Below are positions 25,248 through 35,362 of a DNA stretch of 35,610 bases, in pieces. Both the position numbers and the translations under genes were made by a program. Below the pieces are notes generated by a model that did not search any database, was not told where the DNA came from, and saw only the letters and a list, made by a program, of their open reading frames with translations. Every line of letters begins with the position of its first letter. Position 1 is the stretch's first letter. Origin of the DNA: Methylobacterium gossipiicola (GTDB lineage Bacteria; Pseudomonadota; Alphaproteobacteria; Rhizobiales; Beijerinckiaceae); the NCBI RefSeq assembly GCF_900113485.1, contig NZ_FOPM01000034.1, positions 1 through 35,610 on the forward strand, in the 5' to 3' direction.

Positions 25248-28200
25248 ATGATGGCTGCTACAGCTGAGAAGCAGGCTCCTGCCGATCGTGAACGTCTTGC
25301 GCTACCCCTTGATTCGTATTATTCCACCCGCACACTGCTGCAATTTCTCTCAATAAAAAGGCACGTTATGGTGCTGTTCTACCGACGGCTTGGCAAATTT
25401 ACTTCAAATAAAGCGCTCAAAAAGAAGCGGATACATGAAGCAAATTTGGTGCGGAACAGCATTTTTTTTGATGAGGCATACTATGCTTCACAAGTAGATA
25501 TCCCGAACGATCAAGATGTTGCGCACCATTATGTTTCGACGGGTTGGAAAACTGGAGTTTCGCCATCCAGATTTTTTGACTCGAAATTTTATGTATCTCG
25601 CTATCGAGATGTAAGAGAAGCGGGGTGGAATCCACTTATTCACTACATTACACATGGAGCGATCGAGGGCCGTATACCAAGCCCGCTTTTCAATCGTGGA
25701 TTGTTTGTGTTCCATCATCCGCATCTTCAACAGCCAACTGTTGATGCGGCTGCGGAATGCGTCAAGCTCTATAATGGTTATGACTGGGCTAACGAGGCGC
25801 AGCCACTGTCGCGGCCGCGCGCTCTGTTCGACGCAGCATGGTATGTTGCTTCGTCACCAGATCTCGAACTCTCGGAGGATGAGGCTTACGATCATTATAT
25901 GAAAATCGGCTGGATCGAAGGGCGCGATCCTAATCCATTGTTCGACACGGATTGGTATCTCCTAAGCAATCCGGATGTTCTGAATGCTGGTATAGAGCCC
26001 CTTACTCACTTTGAAGCCGAGGGATACTTGGAAGGCCGCAAGCCGAACCCATTGTTCGATACGGCATGGTACACAAAGATATATGCTGACATTGGCAGAT
26101 TAAAGATCAACCCGCTAACTCATTTTATTACCTATGGGGAATCAGAAAATCGCGATCCTCATTTGCGTTTCAGTACACGCTGGTACAGGGACGCTTATCC
26201 TGAGAGTGCAGCATTCCGCTGGGGTGTATTTGCATATTATTTTCGCATTGGACGAGGCCTGGGGCATAAGCCTCACCCAACTTATGCCGATCTCCTGGTT
26301 GCAACCCCGGGGGAAGGCGTTCTTGTGACGGCCAAGCCAAGCCGTGGATATCTCCCTCCGGCACAGGTCGAGCCCTACGCCTCGTGGCTGGAAGTTAATC
26401 AGGAATCGCAGTCGGATAGACTGTTTCTTGAAGGCCAGCTTGTGGATTTGGCGGAGCGGACACCCGTCATATCTGTGGTCATGCCAACATATCAATCAAA
26501 TCTAAAGCTTCTAAGCGCTGCGATCGACAGTGTGCGTTCGCAAATCTATACAAACTGGCAGCTTTGTATCTGTGACGATGCAAGTCGCGATATGAATGTT
26601 GTCAACATGGTTGCTACCTATGCGGCCATGGATCCACGGATTTCGTGGATCCGCTCCGACGTAAACGAAAATATCAGTGGCGCCTCAAACCGGGCTGCTG
26701 CACTGGCAACTGGTGAGGTGATTGCACTCCTCGACCACGACGACCTCTTGCATCCGCATGCTCTTGCGGAGATCGCAATCCAATACGCCCTTCATCCTAA
26801 TGCCGAAATCGTCTATACTGACGATGATAAGATCGACCTAGACGGAAAACGGTTTGCGCCTCAGTTTAAACCTGGCTGGAGCCCCACACTTCTGCTGTCT
26901 TTCATGTATCTAAGCCACTTGTTTACTTTCAAGCGCTCTTTGTTTGAGCGGGCCGGTGGTTTCAGAATGGGGTTCGAAGGCTCGCAGGACTTTGATCTTG
27001 CTATTCGCTTAAGTGAACATGCTAGAGAAATTCATCACATACCTCGCATACTCTATCACTGGCGAGCCGTACCAGGATCGACCGCGACGAGCGGCGATGC
27101 TAAGCCGGAGGCTTTCGACCGGGGACGGCGTGCAGTTCAGGAGGCGTTCGATCGCCGTGGTCTCGAAGCGCATGTAATCCATCCAGAATTCGCACGAGCT
27201 GCCCGTGTTGGTATCTTCGAACCGCAATTTAGTGATGATGGGCCGAGCGTTACTATCATCATTCCCACTAAGGACAAGGTCGAGCTCCTTCGCACATGCG
27301 TAGAAAGCCTGAAGATTACAACCTACCGAAACTTTGATGTTCTAATAGTTGACAATGAAAGCAGTGATCCGGAAGCTTTGCGCTATATGGCGGGATGTGG
27401 TGCCCAGGTATTGCGTGTGGCAAGTCCCACCGAAGGTTTCAGCTTTGCCCACAATATTAATGCGGGCGTTGCGGCGGCAGCGGGGGATTATGTTCTATTA
27501 CTAAACAATGACACCGAAGTCATCACGCCGCGTTGGCTATCGCAGATGGTCGGCTATGCGCAAATGGAGAAGGTTGGCGCTGTTGGAGCACGCCTCCTCT
27601 ATGGCGACAAGCGCATTCAGCATGCCGGTATCACCCATGGTCTTCACGAGGGCATGGCGGGGCACAGCTTTAAACTCCTGCCAGACTACGACCTTGGCTA
27701 CATGTGCCTCGCCCGAGCAACGAGGGAGGTTGCGGGTGTCACCGCAGCATGCATGCTCACGCCCAAAACCCTGTTCTTGGATATCGGCGGGCTGGACGAG
27801 GTCAACTTTCGGGTTGCCTATAACGACGTAGACTATTGTTACCGGCTCGTCGACGCTGGCTACAGTTGTATTCAGTGCGGTTCTGCGGAGCTGTACCATC
27901 ACGAAGGCAAGAGCCGCGGCTTCGGCGATAACCCTGCCGAGGAACTGGCAATGCGTCGTAAGTATTCTGGGCGTGTAGACCAGTTCTACAATCCCAACTT
28001 GACCTTGCGCGATGAGCAGTTTGGCGTCGCGCGTACGCATGTGGCAAGGTCCTTCGACCGGCCAATTCGCACACTGTTCGTCAGTCATAACTTCAATTTC
28101 GAAGGAGCACCGAGTAGTCTCTTCGAACTTGCTAGTGGCTTAGTAAAACAGGGCCGCATCGACCCCGTCGTGATTGCACCCATTGATGGGCCAATGCGCG

Positions 28201-29222
28201 AGCGCTACAAAAGCGTAGGCATCCCGACCATTACCATCGAGCATCCGCTCCGCGAGTGGCCGGCTCAGGAGGAAATGTCGGCTCGACTGCTCCGACTAGG
28301 GCAAACTTTTCTCTACGCCGGAATTGAGGTTGTTGTCGCTAACACAGCCGAAAGCTTCTGGGCAGTAGAGGCCGCCCAACTAGTTGGACTCCCCTGCGTT
28401 TGGATCATCCGTGAGAGCGAACCTTGGAACTCGTACTACGCACACCTGCCGCGTCATCTCGAAGAGATGGGCTACCGCGGATTTGAAAGTGCCTATCGAG
28501 TTGTGTTCGTCGCGCGTTCAACTCTTGATGCATGGTCTCCGCTAAATACACGCGGGGCGTTCACGCTCATCCGGAATGGATTGAACGCTTCCAAGCTGGT
28601 CGCTGCAATGAGTGAGATCGAACGGGATCAGGCACGCACACGCATGGCTGTGAAGACAACGTCCATCGTATTCACCGTTGTCGGGACGGTCTGTGAGCGA
28701 AAAGGGCAACTTGACCTCGTAGAGGCCTACGCTGCCCTACCTGATAAGCTCGCCGCTCAAGCCGAAATTATGATCGTGGGTGATCGCCCAAGTGATTATA
28801 GCGAAAAGCTCAACCAAGCAGTTGAGAATCTACCGACCGAGCGTGCGCAGCGGGTGCATGTCATTCCTGAGACCAACGAAGTTCCGATATTTCTGAAGGG
28901 TAGCGATGTTTTTATATGTTCTAGTCGAGTAGAGAGTTATCCGCGAGTGACGCTGGAGGCGATGGCTGCTGGTTTACCGCTTATCTCCACTCCAGTCTGG
29001 GGCATCCGAGAGCAGGTTCGACAAGACTACAACGCCTTCCTGTACGAACCAGGAGACATTGGTGAGCTTAGTCGTTATATGGCTCGACTCATTGAGGACA
29101 AAGATCTACGTCGCCGCTTCGCCGAACGATCGTTGATCATGTTTGGAAGCTTACCGAGCTATGATTTTATGCTCGATCAGTATGGATCTCTAGTCGAACA
29201 AGCCGTGGGGACGCGCTCGTGA
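25248..29222 (+). CDS. Multidomain glycosyltransferase: repeat region, two GT2 domains, GT4 domain
   Basis: 1324 residues from ATG at 25248 (a second ATG follows directly; no good Shine-Dalgarno). Residues about 73-345 hold about seven copies of a roughly 45-residue unit, FDxxWYxxxxPDV...PLxHYxxxGxxEGRxPxPLF, as found beside glycosyltransferases in surface-glycan clusters. A first GT2 domain begins near 405 (PVISVVMPTYQSN, LLDHDDLLHP, YTDDDK). A second begins near 666 (SVTIIIPTKDKVEL, LLNNDTEV). A GT4-like domain begins near 940 (RTLFVSHNFNFEGAPSSL) and contains VGTVCERKGQLDLVEAY and SRVESYPRVTLEAMAAGLPL. It could build several linkages of one glycan. Codon use is clearly less GC-rich than in the left part. 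asnB follows after 26 nt. Confidence 0.9.
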   Translation: MMAATAEKQAPADRERLALPLDSYYSTRTLLQFLSIKRHVMVLFYRRLGKFTSNKALKKKRIHEANLVRNSIFFDEAYYASQVDIPNDQDVAHHYVSTGWKTGVSPSRFFDSKFYVSRYRDVREAGWNPLIHYITHGAIEGRIPSPLFNRGLFVFHHPHLQQPTVDAAAECVKLYNGYDWANEAQPLSRPRALFDAAWYVASSPDLELSEDEAYDHYMKIGWIEGRDPNPLFDTDWYLLSNPDVLNAGIEPLTHFEAEGYLEGRKPNPLFDTAWYTKIYADIGRLKINPLTHFITYGESENRDPHLRFSTRWYRDAYPESAAFRWGVFAYYFRIGRGLGHKPHPTYADLLVATPGEGVLVTAKPSRGYLPPAQVEPYASWLEVNQESQSDRLFLEGQLVDLAERTPVISVVMPTYQSNLKLLSAAIDSVRSQIYTNWQLCICDDASRDMNVVNMVATYAAMDPRISWIRSDVNENISGASNRAAALATGEVIALLDHDDLLHPHALAEIAIQYALHPNAEIVYTDDDKIDLDGKRFAPQFKPGWSPTLLLSFMYLSHLFTFKRSLFERAGGFRMGFEGSQDFDLAIRLSEHAREIHHIPRILYHWRAVPGSTATSGDAKPEAFDRGRRAVQEAFDRRGLEAHVIHPEFARAARVGIFEPQFSDDGPSVTIIIPTKDKVELLRTCVESLKITTYRNFDVLIVDNESSDPEALRYMAGCGAQVLRVASPTEGFSFAHNINAGVAAAAGDYVLLLNNDTEVITPRWLSQMVGYAQMEKVGAVGARLLYGDKRIQHAGITHGLHEGMAGHSFKLLPDYDLGYMCLARATREVAGVTAACMLTPKTLFLDIGGLDEVNFRVAYNDVDYCYRLVDAGYSCIQCGSAELYHHEGKSRGFGDNPAEELAMRRKYSGRVDQFYNPNLTLRDEQFGVARTHVARSFDRPIRTLFVSHNFNFEGAPSSLFELASGLVKQGRIDPVVIAPIDGPMRERYKSVGIPTITIEHPLREWPAQEEMSARLLRLGQTFLYAGIEVVVANTAESFWAVEAAQLVGLPCVWIIRESEPWNSYYAHLPRHLEEMGYRGFESAYRVVFVARSTLDAWSPLNTRGAFTLIRNGLNASKLVAAMSEIERDQARTRMAVKTTSIVFTVVGTVCERKGQLDLVEAYAALPDKLAAQAEIMIVGDRPSDYSEKLNQAVENLPTERAQRVHVIPETNEVPIFLKGSDVFICSSRVESYPRVTLEAMAAGLPLISTPVWGIREQVRQDYNAFLYEPGDIGELSRYMARLIEDKDLRRRFAERSLIMFGSLPSYDFMLDQYGSLVEQAVGTRS

Positions 29223-29248
29223 CGCGCGACAAGGAGAATAACTAAATC

Positions 29249-31096
29249 ATGTGCGGCATCGTCGGATATATCGATCCGCAGCGTCCCGAGGGCCTGCTAG
29301 ACCGGCAACTCGCCTCGATCTTTCATCGTGGACCGGACGGAGAAGGACGCTTTGAGGACGGCGCCCTGAATATGGGTATGCGTCGCCTATCAATCATTGA
29401 CTTGGCCGGTGGTTGGCAGCCACTGAACAGCCGCCGAGGCAGGGTTAAGGCGTTTCAGAACGGAGAGATCTACAATCATAGGACGGTGCGATTAGAGCTC
29501 GAAGCCCTCGGTTACGTCTTCGTCACTCAAAGTGATACTGAAGTATTAGCCCACGGCTACGATGCTTGGGGTATGGATGGTCTTCTCCGGCGCCTTGATG
29601 GCATGTACGCGGTGGCGATTGCTGATCTTGATAGTAAAGTTTTACATTTAGCGCGCGATCGGTTCGGGGAGAAACCGCTTTATTTTGCGCATAACAAAGG
29701 ACGCTTCGTTTATGGTTCGTCGTTGAAGGCTGTGGCAGGCGCGCCGTGGCTGGAAACCCGTATCAATCTCGCCGCGCTGGAGCGATATCTCGCTTGCCAC
29801 TTCGTCAGCGGTCGTGCGACCCTGATCGAGGGGATTAGTAAGGTACTGCCAGGTGAGCGACTGGAAATCGATTTTGATGCTAATCGGCCGCCGCGGCTGT
29901 ACCGCTATTACCGCCCGATACTAAACCCCGCGCGTGAGGGGTCCGTTGAAGAGATCGAGGCGCTACTAACCGAAGCAGTGGAAAGTCGCCTTGTGGCTGA
30001 CGTGCCGGTAGGGCTTTTTCTGTCAGGGGGGGTAGACAGCTCGCTGATTGCAGCCCTTGCCCACCGGCAGCATGGGAATATCGAAGCGTTCTGTATCGCA
30101 TTCGACGATCCGGGTTCAGATGAAAGCCCATATGCTAGAGCCGTCGCCGAACACCTCGGGATGAAGCTGAATACCTTCCAATTCGATGCGAAGCGGTTTG
30201 GAGATTTGTTGCCGGTAGTCTGCTCGGCCATGGATGAGCCGATCGGCGATCAGGCGGCCTTGCCCGTCCACTGGTTGAGTCATGCGGCTGGTGAAAAAGT
30301 AAAGGTCGTCCTCTCCGGTGAAGGTGCTGATGAGATATTTGGTGGCTACGGGTACTATGCGGAGCCAGAAGCCCCGATCGCAGGCCGGATCGGAATGGAC
30401 TTCAACGCAGCCTACGCCACAGCGCACGATCTGCGCGGACTATCCAATGGGTTACTGGTTGAGGCGGCTGGGGAAACGCAGTCTGGTTTCCCACTGCTCA
30501 CCTACCAGCATGAACGGGAAGCATTGGTCACCACGGCCCCAGGTAAGGTGCCGGATGAGTTCGAGCGCGATCTAGCCACTTGGCTGGCAAAAGCGCACGA
30601 TCCAGTCCAGCGCCGAGGAGCTGCGGACCTAGCAAGCTGGCTCCCTGATGATTTGCTGATCAAGGCTGACCGCATGACCATGGCTGCCAGCATTGAGGGT
30701 CGCTGCCCTTTCTTAGCGCCCACAGTAGTAGAGCGTGCTCTTACTCTGCCGGCTTGGCAGAAGATGAAAGGGCGTGAGGGTAAAGCTCTGTTGAGGCAGC
30801 TCGCTCGGACGTTGCTACCGCCTGCTGTTGTCGACCGGCGTAAGCAGGGGTTTGTACTTCCAATGACCCAATGGGTGCGCGATTGGTTCGACAGCCACGG
30901 GGGTTTCGATGCCTACCTCCGTGGGGGTGAAACCCTCGGGATCGACTTAATCGCTCTTTCAAAGCTCTACAATGCTCCTGGGAATCACAGTCGCGAACGA
31001 CTTTGGTTCGCACTGATTGTTCTAGTGGAATGGTGGTCCACATTCCAGAAAGACGTAGCGATAGTCCGTGGGGTGAGGTCAAGTACCCACATCTAA
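29249..31096 (+). CDS. asnB: Asparagine synthase-like glutamine amidotransferase
   Basis: 615 residues with AAGGAG upstream of ATG 29249. The N-terminal glutaminase domain begins MCGIVGYIDP with the catalytic Cys2, followed by FHRGPDGEG and RRLSIIDLAGGWQPL. The synthase domain carries the PP-loop LSGGVDSSLIAAL and LSGEGADEIFGGYGYY, then LPDDLLIKADRMTMAASIEG. All key motifs are intact, so it should make ammonia from glutamine and use ATP to amidate a carboxylate. Free asparagine synthesis is possible, but members inside glycan clusters often amidate uronic acids. The glycosyltransferase, methyltransferase and epimerase neighbours favour that reading. Confidence 0.9.
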   Translation: MCGIVGYIDPQRPEGLLDRQLASIFHRGPDGEGRFEDGALNMGMRRLSIIDLAGGWQPLNSRRGRVKAFQNGEIYNHRTVRLELEALGYVFVTQSDTEVLAHGYDAWGMDGLLRRLDGMYAVAIADLDSKVLHLARDRFGEKPLYFAHNKGRFVYGSSLKAVAGAPWLETRINLAALERYLACHFVSGRATLIEGISKVLPGERLEIDFDANRPPRLYRYYRPILNPAREGSVEEIEALLTEAVESRLVADVPVGLFLSGGVDSSLIAALAHRQHGNIEAFCIAFDDPGSDESPYARAVAEHLGMKLNTFQFDAKRFGDLLPVVCSAMDEPIGDQAALPVHWLSHAAGEKVKVVLSGEGADEIFGGYGYYAEPEAPIAGRIGMDFNAAYATAHDLRGLSNGLLVEAAGETQSGFPLLTYQHEREALVTTAPGKVPDEFERDLATWLAKAHDPVQRRGAADLASWLPDDLLIKADRMTMAASIEGRCPFLAPTVVERALTLPAWQKMKGREGKALLRQLARTLLPPAVVDRRKQGFVLPMTQWVRDWFDSHGGFDAYLRGGETLGIDLIALSKLYNAPGNHSRERLWFALIVLVEWWSTFQKDVAIVRGVRSSTHI

Positions 31097-31112
31097 ATCA
31101 GGAATTCAGAAC

Positions 31113-32024
31113 ATGATGCAGTCCAATGATTATTCTGGCACAGGTGTAACTGCTTCAAGCTGGGATGAGAAGTATCTCACAGGTCGCAAATCTGCATGGA
31201 CCGAGAACTTACTTGTAGCCAGAGAGATTAACCGACGCATGACCAATGATCCTTCGATGCATTGGTTAAACTGGTTTTTTGAAAAGTTTTTGGATCGTAA
31301 ACCCGGGAAAGTGCTGTCGATTGGATGCGGTGATGGTGCCCATGAATTGATCATGGCCCGCTGCGGTTACGTTGACCATGTTCATGGGTTCGATGCTTCT
31401 TCCGCTGGGATCGCGCGCGCTAAGGCTGCTGCGGACACCGAGGGTTTAGCCGCCACATTCGAAGTTAAGCTATTCGAGGAGTTTTCTGCAGATCCACCTA
31501 TTGCAGTCTATGATATGGTAATGTTTGCAGGTGCATTGCATCACGTACGTAACATCGAAGACATGCTGTTTGCGGTCCAGCGCACACTAAAACCAGAAGG
31601 GCTTCTACTCGTAAACGAGTATATTGGGCCAGCTTATCAACTCTATCCAAAAAATCAGCTAGATATCGTAAATCTTGTACTAAGACTTTCAAGTCCAGAG
31701 ATGAGACTTGGCCATGACACAGAGGTTCGCTTGCCTACTATGCAAATGATCTATGAAGCAGATCCAAGTGAGGGGGTTCGCGCACCGCTGATCCGTCCTC
31801 TTCTACCGCACTTCTTCAGTCCGTTATTTGAGCGACTGAACGGCGGCGGCCTGCTTCATGCCCTGTTTGATGGGCTTAACGCAAACAAAGTCAACGATAA
31901 TTCGCCAGAAAGTAACGCATATATCGCTGCCTGCATTGACCTTGAAAATATTTTAACAGCCTCAAATTTTCTTCCCCATGATTTCATGTTCGGGTGTTAT
32001 AAAAATGATAAATCTAACTCCTAA
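31113..32024 (+). CDS. Class I SAM-dependent methyltransferase
   Basis: 303 residues; ATG 31113 lies 16 nt after the asnB stop, with AGGA upstream. The Rossmann methyltransferase core shows motif I (KVLSIGCGDGAHELIMARCG), the acidic strand-2 end (VHGFDASSAGIARAK), and motifs II/III (YDMVMFAGALHHVRNIEDML, LKPEGLLLVNEYIGPAYQLY). The last 120 residues are not recognised and may bind the acceptor. By position the acceptor is probably a sugar or glycan intermediate; this is inferred only. GC is low, like its neighbours. Confidence 0.85.
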   Translation: MMQSNDYSGTGVTASSWDEKYLTGRKSAWTENLLVAREINRRMTNDPSMHWLNWFFEKFLDRKPGKVLSIGCGDGAHELIMARCGYVDHVHGFDASSAGIARAKAAADTEGLAATFEVKLFEEFSADPPIAVYDMVMFAGALHHVRNIEDMLFAVQRTLKPEGLLLVNEYIGPAYQLYPKNQLDIVNLVLRLSSPEMRLGHDTEVRLPTMQMIYEADPSEGVRAPLIRPLLPHFFSPLFERLNGGGLLHALFDGLNANKVNDNSPESNAYIAACIDLENILTASNFLPHDFMFGCYKNDKSNS

Positions 32025-32204
32025 TCTTCTAATTCGACATTCAAATTTATAGTCGAACAGACAATTTTAGCTTGTATAGGTGATTTCAATGTAGTATCCC
32101 GGCTATATTCAGGGACGCATAGCTGCTACGGCATATAGTCTTATGCCAGATTAATTCCGATGCTGTTAAGTCGGATTAGCCTGGAACCGCAAGGGTATCT
32201 TGTT

Positions 32205-33191
32205 ATGACGCTCAGGGTGCTCGTTACAGGAGTTGCCGGTTTTATCGGCTATCATGTAGCAAACCAGTTAATAAGAAATGGCAATGCTGTACTTGGCATT
32301 GACAGTATCAACTCGTATTATGATCAAAACCTAAAGAAATCCCGTCTTTCTATGCTTGAAAACTTGGTAAATTTTAGCTACGAGATTTTTGATTTGGTAG
32401 ATGCAGAAAAGGTTTTAGAGGCAACTAAGAAGTTCCAACCGACACACATTGTGCATCTCGCAGCACAAGCTGGCGTTCGCTATTCCTTGCAGAATCCGCA
32501 GGCATATATAAATGCCAATGTTAGCGGATTCCTATCAGTTCTAGAGGCATGCCGAGCTTACTCGGTAGAACACTTAATATATGCGTCGTCTAGTTCGGTC
32601 TATGGCGCCAATACGAAAGTGCCCTTTTCAGAAACGGACCGCGTAGAGCAACCTGTTTCACTCTATGCAGCAACGAAGCGCTCAAACGAGCTTATGGCGC
32701 AGACCTATGCCCACCTTTTTGGAATACCACAGAGCGGCCTACGATTTTTTACAGTCTACGGACCCTGGGGCCGACCTGACATGGCTTATCACATTTTTAC
32801 CAAAGCCATACTTGAAGGGCGCCAAATCGAGTTGTTTAATCACGGGCGCATGGAACGTGATTTCACGTACATTGATGATGTTGTAGAAGCAATAGTTCGC
32901 CTACTCGGCAAGCCCCCTAATAGTTTTGGAATGGAAGCTGCACCTCATATAGTCTATAACATTGGCAACCACACGCCTGTTAAGCTGGAACGATTTATTC
33001 AGATCATTTCTGAAAAGACCGGTAGGTCGGCCAATAAGGTTTATAGGCCGATGCAGCTAGGAGATGTCGTTGCGACCTATGCGAACGTCGACAGGTTGAT
33101 GGCTGCAGTTGATTTCGCGCCTCGTACGTCGCTAGAGGATGGACTCGGACGGTTCGTCGATTGGTATAAAGATTACTATCGCGACCTATAA
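32205..33191 (+). CDS. NAD-dependent sugar epimerase, UDP-glucuronate 4-epimerase-like
   Basis: 328 residues from ATG at 32205, with AAGG about 10 nt upstream; an earlier in-frame ATG at 32160 lacks a ribosome site. Extended short-chain dehydrogenase: nucleotide-binding VTGVAGFIGYHVA, GIDSINSYYDQNLKKSRL as in UDP-glucuronate epimerases, HLAAQAGVRYSLQNPQAYIN, SSSSVYG, catalytic YAATK, FFTVYGPWGRPDMA and RDFTYIDDVV. These fit conversion of UDP-glucuronate to UDP-galacturonate. A 180-nt AT-rich gap precedes it, so it may have its own promoter. A truncated ugd for the preceding pathway step lies at 25097-25162. Confidence 0.92.
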   Translation: MTLRVLVTGVAGFIGYHVANQLIRNGNAVLGIDSINSYYDQNLKKSRLSMLENLVNFSYEIFDLVDAEKVLEATKKFQPTHIVHLAAQAGVRYSLQNPQAYINANVSGFLSVLEACRAYSVEHLIYASSSSVYGANTKVPFSETDRVEQPVSLYAATKRSNELMAQTYAHLFGIPQSGLRFFTVYGPWGRPDMAYHIFTKAILEGRQIELFNHGRMERDFTYIDDVVEAIVRLLGKPPNSFGMEAAPHIVYNIGNHTPVKLERFIQIISEKTGRSANKVYRPMQLGDVVATYANVDRLMAAVDFAPRTSLEDGLGRFVDWYKDYYRDL

Positions 33192-33368
33192 TTTTTAGAA
33201 TTTTTAAAACTGCAGATTGCTCGCCTTTGCGTGATTATTAATCATCTAATGCGGAGATAGTTATCGAGCAAGATCTGGAGAGGAAATAGACTCAATTATA
33301 ATCCAGTATGCTTGTTTTGAAGATCGATAGTGATGCGTCGGACTCTTCGTCGAATCGGGAGTGGGTAC

Positions 33369-34130
33369 ATGATCCGCGAATTGCTTACCTTTTATGGTAA
33401 TGGAGAGGCTACATTCGGCAGTATTATTTATAAGTATTTGGAGGCCGCTCGTATTGGCAGGCCATCCCGATTAAATGAGATTTTGTGTCGACATGGCAGT
33501 GACAAGGGGACATGGCATAGTTACCCGTTGTTGTACGAGCTCCTGTTCGAGAGCCTTCCTGCAACTCCCAGAAGTATTTTTGAGATTGGGATTGGTACTA
33601 ACAATATACAGGTTGTTGGTAATATGGGCGCTACAGGCATTCCCGGTGCGTCGCATCGTGCATGGCGCGAATATTTTCCAGATGCAATAATTTATGGTGC
33701 CGATCACGATATCGGCTGCTTGTTTGAAGAAAAAAACATTCATACTTTCTTTATTGATCAAAACGACTTGACCACTATACATCGGGCGTGGTCGGTTGCC
33801 CCGCATCTTTTTTTCGATCTCATCGTAGACGACGGCGCACATAACTTTGAAGCTAATACATTAATGCTTGATGCAACATATGAACGAGTGAATCCCGGTG
33901 GATTGTACATCATTGAAGACATCGTTCTAAGTTTGTCTAACCTAGCACGATTTGATGCATATTTTTCAAATCGCGGATGGGATGCTTTTATCCTGCGCCT
34001 TCCCCATGCGGACAATTTCCAGGACAACGCTGTAGCTGTTGTCAGGCCCAAGCCATCTGTTCAGGGGAAAGTGGTTTCCGAGATTGATTTGACCGAGTCG
34101 TCTCAATCAATTGTATCATTCGACGAGTAA
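33369..34130 (+). CDS. SAM-dependent methyltransferase, MycE-like sugar O-methyltransferase type
   Basis: 253 residues from ATG at 33369, chosen for GGGAG 7 nt upstream; in-frame GTG 33330 and ATG 33333 would add 12-13 residues. The pattern NEILCRHGSDKGTWHSYPLL, FEIGIGTNN, WREYFPDAIIYGADHD, LFFDLIVDDGAHNFEANTLM and NPGGLYIIEDIV matches methyltransferases of the mycinamicin/tetracenomycin sugar O-methyltransferase kind, in which the acidic DDG.H segment helps bind metal. Last gene of the low-GC cluster. A sugar acceptor is likely from family and context, but unproven. Confidence 0.82.
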   Translation: MIRELLTFYGNGEATFGSIIYKYLEAARIGRPSRLNEILCRHGSDKGTWHSYPLLYELLFESLPATPRSIFEIGIGTNNIQVVGNMGATGIPGASHRAWREYFPDAIIYGADHDIGCLFEEKNIHTFFIDQNDLTTIHRAWSVAPHLFFDLIVDDGAHNFEANTLMLDATYERVNPGGLYIIEDIVLSLSNLARFDAYFSNRGWDAFILRLPHADNFQDNAVAVVRPKPSVQGKVVSEIDLTESSQSIVSFDE

Positions 34131-34146
34131 TACCAATTCTCATTGA

Positions 34147-34290
34147 TCAGAACCCATGTGTCCACCGGCGCAGACCGATGGACATGATGCGCCAGGGCTG
34201 GGCGATGAGCTTGTTCCAGGCGTCGCAATAGTGGTCGAGTATGTCTGCGTAGGAATGGAAGATCCGGTTGCCGAGCCAGTTTTCGCTTAG
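34147..34290 (-). pseudogene. IS630-type transposase, C-terminal remnant
   Basis: The reverse strand reads ENWLGNRIFHSYADILDHYC, then DAWNKLIAQPWRIMSIGLRR, ending WTHGF at TGA 34147-34149. This is the common C-terminus of a subgroup of IS630 transposases. Only about 47 codons survive. It is unrelated in sequence to the IS630 copy at 21799. Confidence 0.75.
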
Positions 34291-34453
34291 CATTACAGTT
34301 GCGTTTTAGAGCGCTTTCGCTTGCTGTTTGTTGCGCGGGGCTTACGCCGTCGACGTCCCCTGTCGGCTGATGCGCGGCGTTTGAGATGGGCATTTCGGGC
34401 AGCCGCCTTTTGCGCCCGTCGCCAGAGCGACCATGCGATGACGTGAGCGGGCT

Positions 34454-35362
34454 AGGGCGTCTCTGCAAAGTCATGCAAGCCAGAGCATGGTCATACCGAG
34501 GGTGACCATGGCGAGGTAGTTTGCCGCCCGCTTCTCGTAGCGGGTGGCGATGCGGCGATACTGCTTGAGACGGCCGATGAGCCGCTCGACCTTGTTGCGC
34601 TCCCGGTAAGCGGCCTTGTCGAAATCGGGCTGACGCGGCTGATCCTTGCGGGTCGGGATGACCGGCGCGATCCGGCGCTGCCTGAGACGACGACGGGCCG
34701 ATGGACTGGAGTAGCCCCGATCCCCGGCCGTTCGGCGGGGACGCAGGCGCGGGCGGCCTCGGCCAGAGCGCGGCACGGCTCCCTTGTCCATCAGCGCATC
34801 CAAGGCGAACTGCTCGTGGCGCTCGCCGGCCGTCAGGACCGCCGTGACCGGCTTGCCGCCGCCCTCGGCGCGCAGATGCAGCTTGGTTGAGAACCCGCCT
34901 TGGCTGCGCCCAAGCGCTTCACCCGCCCCCTCGACCGTGCCCTCACCCCCCGATGGCGCCGGACCGGCGAGCGCCGGCGGCGTGTTGGTGAGCGCGGATC
35001 ACCGTGGCGTCCACGAAGTGCAAGCTCCAGTCTAGGTCTCCGCGGGCATCGGCCCGCGCCTGCAGGCGCCGCAGCACCCGGTCGAACACCCCGGCTTGCC
35101 GCCAGCGGTAGAACCGGCTCGACACTGTGCCGACAGGACCATAGCGCGCCGGTAGATCCGCCCCGGGCGCACCCGTGCGCAGGATCCAGAGCATGCCGTT
35201 CAGGACTTGGCGGTGATCCTCGGCAGGCCGACCCGTGCGCGGCTTCTGCGGAGGAAGCAGCGGGGCGATCTGTTCCCACTGCGCGTCGGTCAGTTCATAG
35301 CGTCGCATCCCAAACAGATGGGGGCCGCTGCCCAAGACGTGAACCCTTTGCAGAGACGCCCT
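34454..35362 (-). mobile_element. IS5-family (IS427-like) insertion sequence
   Basis: 909 bp with perfect 17-bp terminal inverted repeats AGGGCGTCTCTGCAAAG at 34454-34470 and 35346-35362. It carries a two-frame transposase. No convincing target duplication was found, but the interrupted reading frame is exactly restored when it is removed. Confidence 0.92.
34471..35308 (-). CDS. IS5-family transposase in two overlapping frames
   Basis: OrfA starts at ATG 35308 (or ATG 35335) with MRRYELTDAQWEQIAPLLPP and continues to VDATVIRAHQHAAGARRSGA, ending at 34943. OrfB continues one base ahead from the GGGGGG run near 34945 with GEGTVEGAGEALGRSQGGFS, then AGDRGYSS and RNKVERLIGRLKQYRRIATR, to a stop at 34471. 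Elements of this group normally make the full transposase by frameshifting at such a run, so it may be active. Confidence 0.87.
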
